A stretch of DNA of 64,000 nucleotides, from contig CM065311.1 of the NCBI GenBank assembly GCA_033032175.1, forward strand, positions 5,263,190 through 5,327,189, read 5' to 3'. The translations under genes were made by a program, and so were the position numbers. Positions 25,701 to 32,293 of this stretch are shown piece after piece (the first letter of the stretch is position 1; every line of letters begins with the position of its first letter). The stretch is from Saturnia japonica (Eukaryota; Arthropoda; Insecta; Lepidoptera; Saturniidae). The notes below the pieces were generated by a model. That model saw only the letters and a program-made list of their open reading frames with translations, made no database searches and had not been told where the DNA came from.

Positions 25701-28418
25701 TGTAACTAACTTAGATGTTACAAATTGTCCAGAGAATGCTAGGTGACATGGCTGCGTAACTAACAAGCAGTTTGAAAAACTATGATATAAATCCATTAAA
25801 TATTTCAATCTCACGCGGATACGCACTATAGACAGCTAAAATCTTCTGATTATTTAATTCTCAGTATACCATGTCATTATTAATTTTCCTGACCGATCTT
25901 TCGCCATAATAGCATCACGACTGTGGAATTAGCTTCATAACAACATCCAATTGGCCAACTCTCGGGATTCCTTCAAGTATTCGCTACGTAGGTTTTACTT
26001 GAAGCAATTGAATATTGACTAGATTTTTCCCCTAGTTTACTAAATATTCCTCGTACCTCAGTACACCTCGCACATACCTTTCTCTTGCTGCCCTGGAAGA
26101 CTGGTATAGAATGCTTTTTAGCATTAAGTGCTCCAATTGTACTTTTCTGTGCAATAAAGTATATATAATACTATAATTCCTTTATTTATTTGTTTATTTA
26201 TTAGGAAATCCTACAGCTTATACATTTACTCTTACAAACTAACTTAATCTACACATTAAGCCAAAACAGGATTTCACAAATTAGGTATTATTATAACACA
26301 AATAACAGAAATGGTTAGAATTAAAAAGCAATAGTGACAAAAATAATACATAGAATAGTAGTTAATGTAGGTGCGTGGCATAGTACAAAATAGAGAATTT
26401 TGTGCATAATTCGATATCACTCTGGGAGTAGCTAAAAGAGGAGTATGACGAGTTCGATAGCCTGGCATACATAGCAATATAGCAGACAGAACAATTTATA
26501 TTACCAGATAATATAGCATGTAGAAGTTTTATGTCATATGGACACCGCCTCATTTTCAACTGATCTAGATGAAAAAATTTAGTTGCTTCCTCATAGTTAT
26601 CGAAGTTTTTAAAGTTCTTGAAGCAGAGAAATTTTAAAAACTTCTTTTGGATTAATTCTATTCTATAATTCTAAAGCAACTACTGCGAGCATATTTAAGA
26701 ACGCTTCTTACGTACGTATAATAGAGGGTCCTTATGCAGTCTAAATTAATAAATGGCACGCATACTTGTTTATACTTGCTTATAGGCTTTGCTAATAATT
26801 GTATTTATGTTGTTAGCTATTGCTAATTTGGTATCTAACCAGACCCTTAAGTCTCTTACACAGTCAACATTACCATTAAATTTATAATGATATCTAACCA
26901 GAGTAAATTTACGTGTGAATGTTATATGCAAACATTTGCTCGAATTGATAGTAATTCTATTATCTTTGTAGTACCGTTCTAGTTCATATAAATCGTTTTG
27001 AATATCAATGCACAAACTCACAAACAAACAAAAACAAACTCGCAAGAAAAACTCCCTCCAATATCGTATAGGTAGGCATTGTAAAGCAGACGGCTCAATA
27101 TAGACCCCTGAGGCACTCCAGATGTAAGTTGAATAAAGTAACTATAAGCGCTCCCTAATACAACAGCCTGCATACGGTTATTATCATAATAAGTGATCCA
27201 TCTAAGTAAGTTACCACGAATCCCCAGTGCATAAAGTTTACTTAGCAATATAAGATGATCAACACGATCAAATGCTTTCTCAAAATCTGTGTAAATTACA
27301 TCGACTTGGTAGTTTTTGTCCATGTTACTTAAAATGTAATATGTAAAGATGGCAAGATTTGTTACAGTTGAACGTCTTATAATAACCGAGCTTATACAAC
27401 GATAAATTAGCGTGTCTAGAACTTTCCCTAATAAATTTAAAATGGAAATACGACGATAATTTTCTACTTTACATCTAGAACCGTTTTTCTGTATCGGCAT
27501 AATAATAGCTTCTTTTCATTTGGAAGGAAAAGAACAATACTTATTTACAGACAAATAAATATTAGCCATATAGTATGCGCTAATGTCACAGCGCATTTTT
27601 TTAAATATTGGCGGTATATTATCGCTCCCGCATTCCTTTTTCGAGTCTAAAGAGTTAAGCACTTTGAAAACTTTATAATCAGAAATGTCTAGTATGTTTA
27701 CTGTGTCATATGGAATGAAATTCGAATTTGGTCCTTGGCGGTTACCCGAAGCAGGCTTCATAAATGATATGCTTTATGTTACATCTTTTTGTTGTTTATC
27801 TTGTAATGGAGTCTGGCAGTCAACTTATTTCTCCTTTTCTTGATAGATTTTAGTTTGGGCTTTAACCGATTTCTCGGTAGCGTGTATAGCTAATACCATC
27901 CGAGTAGAAGTTAGACTTGTGTAATAATAGAGTACTTACTGCTGTCGTCAAGAAAAACGGGTGTCCAAGCGAATTGTATGTTTGGTGTGTTTTAGTTTGG
28001 GGTTTCAACCGATTTCTCGGTCGCGAGTATAGCTATATCATCCAAGTTAGATTTAGTGTAATAAAGCACTTATTGCTGCCGTCAAGTAAAATGAGTGTCC
28101 AAGCGATTTGTGTGTTTGGTATGTTTTAGTTTGGGTTTCCAAATGATTTCTCGGTCGGGTGTATTTTTTTATACACAACTAAGGTGACAAACAAGCTTAC
28201 GAATCGGTTAATGGTAAGTGGCAATGATATCACTAGTGCGTTGTAGACGTCGAACCTCCCCCAAGTCCCCCGTCTTAAATATAGTGACGTTAGTTTAGGT
28301 TTAGTATAATATCCAAGTACTTACTGCTGCCGTCAAGAAAAATGGGTGTCCAAGCGATTTGTGCGGAAACAGCAGCGCTCGCAGCAGCGACCAGCAGCAC
28401 TGCCAGGGGGCGGCGCAT
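1283..28418 (-). CDS. Multi-CUB-domain secreted, probably GPI-anchored protein (16 exons)
   Basis: Exons, 5' to 3' on the minus strand: 28418-28325, 24658-24500, 23194-23011, 21504-21358, 19434-19319, 17250-17077, 11385-11257, 10786-10631, 9692-9453, 9066-8795, 8523-8342, 7836-7651, 6171-6012, 5550-5426, 4162-3993, 1475-1283. All have AG acceptors and GT donors, and phases match at every junction. The CDS totals 2,687 nt, one short of 896 codons because of a 1-base deficit in exon 6. Predicted order: signal peptide, cysteine-rich module, five CUB-like domains (exons 3-5, 6-8, 9-11, 11-13, 13-16), hydrophobic C terminus ending at the stop. CUB domains are extracellular beta-sandwich protein- and ligand-binding modules, so the product should act at the cell surface or outside. 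I do not recognise a named orthologue. The structure is well supported; the function is not. Confidence 0.88.
1476..3992. other. Intron 15 of the CUB gene
   Basis: This intron holds a GC-rich block at about 1,551-1,625, another at about 3,410-3,490, and a dispersed repeat of family A at 3,757-3,883. The GC-rich blocks have no convincing exon in any frame and could be regulatory. Confidence 0.5.
3993..4162 (-). CDS. CUB gene exon 15: CUB 5
   Basis: The acceptor TTTTTGTATAG and donor GTATGT frame 56 codons plus two bases. The peptide includes [11 protein letters not shown], then a Gly/Ala-rich loop ([11 protein letters not shown]) and [12 protein letters not shown]. The coding part is strikingly GC-rich against AT-rich introns. 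Confidence 0.8.
5426..5550 (-). CDS. CUB gene exon 14: CUB 5
   Basis: The acceptor TTTTGCTCCATCAG and donor GTTAGA frame a 2-base partial codon and 41 codons. The peptide [11 protein letters not shown]...YQQCTWVL...RQLFIDIS matches the SP-x-YP...C-x-W-x-[IL] pattern of a CUB start in degenerate form. It ends in phase 0. Confidence 0.8.
6012..6171 (-). CDS. CUB gene exon 13: CUB 4 end and CUB 5 start
   Basis: The acceptor GTTGTTGTTGAACAG and donor GTAAGC frame 53 codons plus one base. [19 protein letters not shown] is a typical closing CUB strand, and [11 protein letters not shown] opens the next domain. Confidence 0.82.
7310..7413. repeat. 52-bp perfect tandem duplication
   Basis: A unit beginning CATTTGGGATTCAGCTAAAG and ending in AAAAAGATTT occurs at 7,310-7,361 and again immediately at 7,362-7,413, with no differences that I can see. 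It lies in intron 12 and looks recent. Confidence 0.9.
7651..7836 (-). CDS. CUB gene exon 12: cysteine-rich middle of CUB 4
   Basis: The acceptor TTTCTATCTCTTAG and donor GTAACA give exactly 62 codons, phase 0 to 0. The peptide includes [12 protein letters not shown] and [10 protein letters not shown], so this CUB-like domain carries extra cysteines. Confidence 0.8.
8342..8523 (-). CDS. CUB gene exon 11: CUB 3 end and CUB 4 start
   Basis: The acceptor CAATCGTAG and donor GTTAGT enclose 60 codons. A His/Ala/Pro-rich linker is followed by [15 protein letters not shown] and SVTIE, which fit the first strands of a further CUB-like domain. It ends in phase 0. The donor is weaker than most in this gene. 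Confidence 0.75.
8596..8745 (-). repeat. Family A short repeat (SINE-like tail) in intron 10
   Basis: The part reading GAGCTTTCGGTGAAGG, followed by an ACATCGTGATG-like block, is the reverse complement of the tail of the copy at 59,580-59,800. The adjacent GAGTTCAAATCCC resembles a tRNA-type B box, so a tRNA-derived SINE is possible. Confidence 0.5.
8795..9066 (-). CDS. CUB gene exon 10: body of CUB 3
   Basis: The acceptor TCTGTTAACAG and donor GTAAGT frame 90 whole codons. The peptide contains [11 protein letters not shown] (the C-x-D/EVL-x-G strand), RALLRVCG (the LCG block) and [10 protein letters not shown] charged insert, [14 protein letters not shown], sits in the loop between them. 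Phase 2 in and phase 1 out agree with exons 9 and 11. Confidence 0.85.
9453..9692 (-). CDS. CUB gene exon 9: start of CUB 3
   Basis: The acceptor AATAACAG and donor GTAAGA enclose 79 codons plus partial codons of 1 and 2 bases. After a Gly-rich stretch, [11 protein letters not shown] and [12 protein letters not shown] match the first CUB strands (W-x-x-C-x-[IW]). The exon is clearly more GC-rich than its flanks. Confidence 0.82.
9693..10630. other. Intron 8 of the CUB gene
   Basis: It contains a short repeat-like segment at about 9,945-10,030 (GGTTCTTCTCGATGACTGGG) and a GC-rich patch with CGTCGCGTCGCGTCGCGC at about 10,190. The rest is AT-rich. No exon is needed by phase. Confidence 0.4.
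10631..10786 (-). CDS. CUB gene exon 8: end of CUB 2
   Basis: The acceptor is TTTTTTTTCATTAG. The peptide [19 protein letters not shown] is the closing GF-xA-x-[YF] strand of a CUB domain, followed by a Pro/Ala-rich linker. Two donors lie 10 nt apart: GTAAGT (GT at 10,640) and GTAAGA (GT at 10,630). Only the second gives the phase that exon 9 needs, so I ended the exon at 10,631. Confidence 0.75.
11257..11385 (-). CDS. CUB gene exon 7: middle of CUB 2
   Basis: The acceptor TTTTTCAG and donor GTAAGT enclose 42 whole codons. [12 protein letters not shown] is the CUB C-xxD-x-L block that normally follows the strand in exon 6; SLCSERT and [10 protein letters not shown] are the next strands. It starts by completing a codon and ends in phase 2. 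It is separated from exon 6 by a 5.7-kb intron full of repeats. Confidence 0.85.
11462..11480 (+). repeat. Poly-C run
   Basis: About 17 consecutive C residues interrupted only near the end by a T. Rare in this AT-rich DNA and prone to length error. Confidence 0.8.
11690..11955 (+). repeat. Family D dispersed repeat, copy 1
   Basis: The stretch with GATGTCGGAAAAATCATGCC, GACTGGGAG and AACCAATAGAGTTATA recurs at 63,040-63,345. It starts with a conserved ACTACTGAACGGACTTTCAT-like block and ends in a GCAAAGCCGGGGCG tail, the layout of non-autonomous elements (Helitron-like or LINE tails) common in Lepidoptera. Confidence 0.65.
12535..12780 (+). repeat. Family C dispersed repeat (probable LINE 3' tail)
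   Basis: It shares GTTTCCAGAGCTCCTTGAGG and GGCGGGCCGTATGCTCGTTT with the reverse copy at 45,880-46,040, and the GAGATTTCTC/AAATCGCAGC part with the copies at 55,030-55,475. Four copies in one window make this a high-copy family. Confidence 0.7.
13984..14673 (-). pseudogene. Jockey-like LINE reverse transcriptase, C-terminal fragment
   Basis: Minus-strand frame with the typical Jockey-clade C-terminal region: [19 protein letters not shown], then a stop at 14,337-14,335, then [15 protein letters not shown] and [15 protein letters not shown] in the same frame. The stop replaces what is usually a tyrosine codon (TAC to TAA), so one base change breaks an otherwise continuous frame. The catalytic YxDD part and everything 5' of it are missing, as in 5'-truncated insertions. 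It lies inside intron 6 in the same orientation as the host gene. Confidence 0.85.
14906..15118 (+). repeat. Two tandem family B insertions with shared target repeats
   Basis: TGTAATAAAC occurs at 14,906-14,915, 15,008-15,017 and 15,109-15,118. Between these lie two near-identical segments starting AAGTCCGGTGAAGCTG (AAGTCCGGTAAAGCTG in the second) and ending in GTCAGTT plus 10-13 A residues. This is what repeated poly(A)-tailed retroinsertion at one target would leave. A reverse copy is at 30,283-30,368. Confidence 0.8.
16669..16739 (+). repeat. (TC)n microsatellite
   Basis: About 70 bases of near-pure TC dinucleotide repeat, the longest simple repeat in the window. Confidence 0.95.
17077..17250 (-). 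CDS. CUB gene exon 6: first half of CUB 2, with a 1-base frameshift
   Basis: The acceptor ATCTTTCCAG and donor GTGAGT are strong. The first frame reads [19 protein letters not shown], a classic CUB start. The following CUB strand, [18 protein letters not shown], is in the next frame. The switch lies in a run of four C (plus-strand G, 17,164-17,167). One extra C there would restore the frame and make the exon 175 nt, which is exactly what the phases of exons 5 and 7 require. As given, the frame stops within the exon at CAAGAGTGA. Confidence 0.8.
19319..19434 (-). CDS. CUB gene exon 5: end of CUB 1
   Basis: I chose the acceptor TTTTTTTGTACTAG because it has a pyrimidine tract. A second AG 21 nt further in, at the end of CAGTTAG, is also in frame but lacks one. 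The peptide [11 protein letters not shown]...GMGFHPKGG is the final CUB strand pair. The donor is GTAAAG, phase 1. Confidence 0.8.
21358..21504 (-). CDS. CUB gene exon 4: middle of CUB 1
   Basis: The acceptor ATGTACAG and donor GTATGC enclose 48 codons. The segment [18 protein letters not shown] is the LCG block of a CUB domain, followed by DYGASVLDF, its buried strand. The first base completes a codon left open by exon 3, and the exon ends in phase 2. Confidence 0.85.
23011..23194 (-). CDS. CUB gene exon 3: first half of CUB 1
   Basis: The acceptor TTGTTCTAG and donor GTACGT frame 60 whole codons. The peptide has the CUB opening pattern: [18 protein letters not shown] is the G-xx-SP...C-x-[YF] strand, followed by [10 protein letters not shown]. 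It ends in phase 2, matching exon 4. Confidence 0.85.
23644..23901 (-). pseudogene. Mariner-like transposase, C-terminal fragment
   Basis: The minus-strand frame reads [19 protein letters not shown], then [10 protein letters not shown]. This is the conserved DDE-transposase C terminus of mariner-type elements (SPDL-x-P-x-[DE]FFLWGYLK). The catalytic core and N terminus are absent. It lies in intron 2 of the CUB gene. Confidence 0.75.
24500..24658 (-). CDS. CUB gene exon 2: cysteine-rich module
   Basis: The acceptor TTTTTCTATTAG leads into a 2-base partial codon, 52 codons and one trailing base before the donor GTGCGT. The peptide has about 12 cysteines, for example CACPGG, ECACC, CPCGD and [10 protein letters not shown], typical of a disulphide-bonded extracellular module just behind a signal peptide. 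Phase 1 in and phase 1 out fit exons 1 and 3. The exon is much more GC-rich than its flanks. Confidence 0.8.
25880..26175 (+). pseudogene. LINE 3' end (reverse transcriptase tail plus 3' UTR)
   Basis: The plus-strand frame gives a LWN...[20 protein letters not shown] pattern, the usual C terminus of Jockey/CR1-type LINE polymerases, with an in-frame stop inside. The 3' UTR ends GTGCAATAAAGT, a known type of LINE end. It stops where the oppositely oriented LINE begins. Confidence 0.65.
26176..27761 (-). pseudogene. LINE reverse transcriptase, broken
   Basis: From 5' to 3' on the minus strand: [19 protein letters not shown] (27,761-27,516), [17 protein letters not shown] and [14 protein letters not shown] with SGVPQGSIL (27,500-27,018), [14 protein letters not shown] (27,045-26,770), and [20 protein letters not shown] (26,559 on). 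These are fingers, palm and C-terminal blocks of a CR1/Jockey-type polymerase. The [FY]ADD catalytic box is deleted between SGVPQGS and the YYKDNR block, and there are several frame changes. The 3' end is a TTTATT-rich tail near 26,180. Confidence 0.88.
27841..28366 (-). repeat. Tandem array carrying copies of the exon 1 splice-donor region
   Basis: Units of about 134-143 bp start with TTTAGTTTGGG at 27,848, 27,991 and 28,125. Each includes a copy of the end of exon 1 (plus-strand GTCAAGAAAAACGGGTGTCC type). The first copy keeps a GTAAGT donor (27,939-27,934), in the second it is mutated (ATAAGT), and the true exon 1 donor at 28,324 follows after a diverged section. Confidence 0.75.
28325..28418 (-). 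CDS. CUB gene exon 1: signal peptide
   Basis: The ATG at 28,418-28,416 opens 31 codons. The start [20 protein letters not shown] is a textbook signal peptide: basic N terminus, Leu/Ala/Val core, small residues before a likely cleavage after SA. The exon ends in phase 1 at a strong donor, GTAAGT, with GT at 28,324-28,323. The DNA from the start codon upstream to about 28,510 is unusually GC-rich, as expected of a 5' UTR and promoter. Confidence 0.85.
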
Positions 28419-28560
28419 GGTTCGCGCGGGCAGTCACCGCACCCCTCGCCCCACGGTCCGTCCACGTCGCCTTCTCATTTGCCCCCGCGCAAACCCTCAC
28501 CACTCCGCGCACAAAAACGTATTACCGGGTACTAAATCCACCGCGATACGCATGATGGCA
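28419..28560 (-). promoter_or_regulatory. GC-rich 5' region of the CUB gene
   Basis: Sequence just upstream of the start codon is far richer in G and C than anything within several kb (for example CGTGGGGCGAGGGG on the minus strand). This fits a 5' UTR and promoter, but I cannot place a start site or TATA box. Confidence 0.4.
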
Positions 28561-29045
28561 CATATGAGTATACTGTAAAGTTTTACTGCCACAGATATCT
28601 AGTTTAGTGCGATTTTATTACGCAGCTCGATGATCTTCATTCCTCAGTTTGATTGCTTATTGCGTTCGATTCGAGTTGCCTGTAATAAAACGATATTATT
28701 TAACGTCCGTGCATATATTTCGTTTTATATTACTTGCGCTGATATCTCTGTCATAACAGCGTAATGAAGTGCGAACTTAGTCCTTGACACAGAGATGTAA
28801 GAAATCTTCGTAATGAAAACTATACATTGCCTAAATTACTCATATAAAACCCGCTATCAATTTTCACATTATTAGGAAAGTGAAATAAAGGTTTTATTTA
28901 TAGAAAATAATAGACATATCGCACGTCACAAACAAAAGGCTGTTTGTTATATTTAAAAACCATGTTTGTAATAATTGCGTTTTTTGGAAGTATGAAAATT
29001 AAATTCAATAATTCAATTCTATAGCTGTCTAATAGTACATTATGG

Positions 29046-29161
29046 TACAAGTGTGTAATGTTGGTGATTACCGCTGAGGCGCCATTGAGACCCGAGCCGT
29101 TAGGTGAGGCCGTGAGGGTCTTAAGAGAGCCGAGTACGGTAATCACCAATACACACGTGTA
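29046..29161. repeat. Hairpin element (imperfect inverted repeat)
   Basis: The arm at 29,046-29,071 (ending TTGGTGATTAC) pairs with the arm at 29,139-29,161 (starting GTAATCACCAA) around a 67-bp GC-rich loop. This resembles a small MITE or foldback. Confidence 0.7.
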
Positions 29162-29209
29162 TCATACGACGTTTTTCAACACACTTGTGAAGAAAATAAT
29201 AATAAAAAA

Positions 29210-29326
29210 TCATTTTTCCTTGGAGTTTTCAGGTAGTAAACTTTGCATAACGTTAAATGCTTCACATCTTATATCGGGCGGTGTACAACATAAATCATTT
29301 TCTTCATAACTAGTACTTGTAGACAT
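29210..29326 (-). CDS. Small ORF, possible truncated recombinase-like N terminus
   Basis: The ATG at 29,326 opens 38 codons ending in TGA. It contains two Cys pairs and ends FNVMQSLLPENSKEK. The LLP-x-xSK-x-x-YE pattern is one I associate with the N termini of some insect tyrosine-recombinase-like mobile-element proteins, but the frame stops before the next part. It abuts the hairpin element. It may be a truncated mobile element or chance. Confidence 0.3.
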   Translation of the reverse strand: MSTSTSYEENDLCCTPPDIRCEAFNVMQSLLPENSKEK

Positions 29327-30282
29327 TTTAATTAATAAATAACTAAAATTTCAACAGTGACAACGAGTTGTGAATTTTTTTTCGCTATGGCGCGAAAAAT
29401 TAATCAGTTTGCGCGCATCTAACAATGGCGATCGGCCATAGACTAAAGGAATGAGGTTTCTTTTTTTTTGGCTTTCCGCAGATAGCGTTTTAGTCACGTA
29501 TAAAATGGGGAATTTGAAGTTTTCTTTATTACAGAGAAAACAAAAGTTATATTTGAGTGAAAGTTTTATTTATTAAACACGTACAAGTTGAAATTATCTA
29601 TTTAAATACGAAGTTGTATGAAATGAGCAAGCAATAGGTACATTAATTTATTTGTTCTATTGATCATTATATTTTTTGTAAGTATCGAAACTTTTTTTAA
29701 GAACAAAGCAACTCGACCAATAAAATAAAAAAAAACTCTATAATTCACTTGTGAATAATAGCAATGAAAAAGTCACAGTTTGATTACAGGTGTCATTATA
29801 TGCCTAATTGCGGTGATATTAGAGCCACTTTATGAGCAAGTGTGTTGAAAATATAGTTATTTATTAAATTATAATTATTAAATGAAACTTTCAAAACACG
29901 ATTATCTCAAAAATGGTTTTTGAAGATAAAAACAGTCTTGTTTGAGACGTGCGATATATTATATCCAACTGATCTTGATATTGGTTCACTAAAATGTTTT
30001 CTGTGATTAATAAATAAGTGGTCAATTGTTAGTTGGTAGGAGACAATTATGTCCAACTGGATCGCAACTACCACACAACAGGTGTTTGTGCAAATATGCA
30101 ATATACATAGCGTCACGCTTAGGTATAACACTTATCTGTGAGTGTAACGCGTTTTAGGCTTAGCCGGTGTATATCCAGTAATCAAGCGCGATGGTAGGGA
30201 TTTGTAGCTGACTGTGTGGCATCAACCATGCTCGTGGTAATAATCCAATCACAGGAGCTCTCTTTTGGTTTGTCATGTTTTT

Positions 30283-30368
30283 TTTTTTTTTTTAGACCTG
30301 ACTACACTGTTAGCCTTAGGGGCCCTAAAGCCGCTGCGGCTTTTACAGTTACAGCTTCACCGGACTTG
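30283..30368 (-). repeat. Family B repeat, reverse copy with poly(A)
   Basis: On the minus strand it reads CAAGTCCGGTGAAGCTG through GGGCCCCTAAGGCTAACAGT to a run of about 16 A. It matches the tandem copies at 14,916-15,108. Confidence 0.8.
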
Positions 30369-30689
30369 GTTTGTCATGTTTCGGAATCAGCCTATGATAT
30401 ACAACTGCCGAAAGGTTTACAGTCCGACATGACAGCAATGAATGGTTTACCATCAGGCATAATGCTGTTCGCATGTGCTCTTTGCCAAGCTAATAATATA
30501 AAAAAATATCAAAGTAACAACATTAATTTGAATAATTGATTTAAAATTGTTTATTTCATTCTAATCGATAATAATAAATATGTAGTTCTGTCTGTACCTA
30601 CATGTATTTGTTTTTTAAAATTTCCCGGTACATAGATATACTATATGATGGACACTGATCACGCATACGAGATTAAACTTTTTTTGTCT

Positions 30690-31215
30690 GTCCGTCTGTC
30701 TGTTTGTATGTCCTGGTGTAACTCAAATACGGCTTGACCGATTTTTATGAAATATTAGACAGGGGAAGCTTATATAATTAGCTGTAGATATGGCCATAGA
30801 TAGATATAACTTTTAGAAATCGTAAAAAAAAAAGATTACAAAAGAAAATTATATTTATTATTTCTTAACCGATTTTAATACAATTTGGAACTAGGGAAGT
30901 ATAAACTGTTCCATAATTGGTAGGCTATAATCACTTCTTAGCCCATTCTGATCTAATTTTGTAGACCGGAGAAAGCATACATCATTCCAAAATTGATTAG
31001 CTATAAGAATCGTCAACCAAACATTTAGGCATCGTAAAAAAGGAGTAAAAGAATTTGTTAAAATTTCATATACAGGAAGTTATAATAATTATTATGTAAT
31101 TTCTCAATTGATAAGCTACATGAATTAGCAATATTATGAGTAAAAAATAAAATAACAGGGTGTAAATTATATTAATGCATAATAGCAAACGCATGCGATG
31201 CCGCGGGCACACTGC
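30690..31215 (+). repeat. Family E dispersed repeat, copy 1
   Basis: The block with CGGCTTGACCGATTTTTATG near the start and ATGCCGCGGGCACACTGCT at the end recurs at about 56,740-57,195 (start CGGCATAACCGATTGTTATG). The tail layout is like that of family D. Confidence 0.6.
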
Positions 31216-32293
31216 TCCTTATTATATTTATTTATTTATTTGGTACATATTACTTCACAGCACATTTAACACAAAATATACATTTGTTATGTTTAGCAAT
31301 CAAGTGGTGCCAATTACGAAGCAATTATTAATCAATTTCGCTTCTTATAAAGACCTTCATACAAAACAATGTGTTATAACAAAGGCATAAATAAGACGAA
31401 CTATAAGAAACTGAGCGCCTTAACTGTTGAATTATTGACGCCTAACTCGGAAAAGCTCTTTTAGGCATTCTATTATCCCTCTGAGCACAGAGGGATTCTA
31501 TACACATATAATATGTATTCACATTCTATATAATATTCTACACAGAATTTAGAAGACAAACAAGATATTAATGGTTATGTAGGAGAGAGCGACTCATTGT
31601 ATTAAGTTCGCCAGTGTGCTAAAATAAAATGTGCAGTAAAGTATTTTCTTTCAATTTATTATAGCTAAAGCGACTAGACGTATTAACTAGCAACTTTGAT
31701 AAAATCTCTTCAGACTTCCGATAACATTTTTATTAATATTATCTAACTAAAATTAACATCACCTCTACCTAATCACTACATCAGAATAAAAATCAAGTAG
31801 AAAGTAATCTATTGATTTATCTCATCTATCCATTCAGCCAAAAGTCGTCCACTGCTGACTCCCCTAAGATCTGCGAGTTCTCGCAACCTTCACTAGGTCG
31901 TCGGTTGAACTTGTGGCGGGTCTGCCCATGTTGCATCTTCTGGTACGTGGCCGCCACTCGAGAACTTTACGACCTCATCGGCCATCCGTTCCAAGAGCGA
32001 TGTGCCCCCCCCCCCTCCACTACCATTTAAATCTAGCAATTCTGAGATTGATTCTTCTGCGATTCTCCTCATTTCTAATTTGATTACACTTCTTCATCGT
32101 GTTTCTTTGCATGATCTGAACTATCTATATATATAAATGATTGTTAGTTTGTTTGTGCCCTATTCGGTCTTAAACCATTCATGCGATTGCGATGCAACTT
32201 TAGTGAATTTATTACACGCATGCCCGTGAAAGTTCTGTATTAGTCCAACCGGTTTACAATAGGTGGCGTGCAAGTCTTTTAATTTCAAAGATA

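Larger units (their letters stand above)
24659..28324. other. Intron 1 of the CUB gene
   Basis: It carries two LINE fragments meeting tail to tail near 26,176 and the tandem array of exon 1 donor copies at 27,841-28,366. The stretch 24,700-25,880 is AT-rich with nothing that I can support. Confidence 0.5.
29330..32290. other. Intergenic, repeat remnants
   Basis: It holds a reverse family B copy at 30,283-30,368 and a family E repeat at about 30,690-31,215. A Helitron-like start (TCTATATATATAAATGATTG) sits near 32,127. The rest is AT-rich with no supported gene. Confidence 0.45.

Noticed and set aside
27841..28366. CRISPR-like direct repeats
   Set aside because: Units are about 140 bp with copied exon sequence and no short repeat/spacer layout, and the DNA is animal.
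28342..28578. Plus-strand frames over the GC-rich block
   Set aside because: They are the complement of the signal-peptide exon and its 5' UTR, and the long frames come from high GC content.
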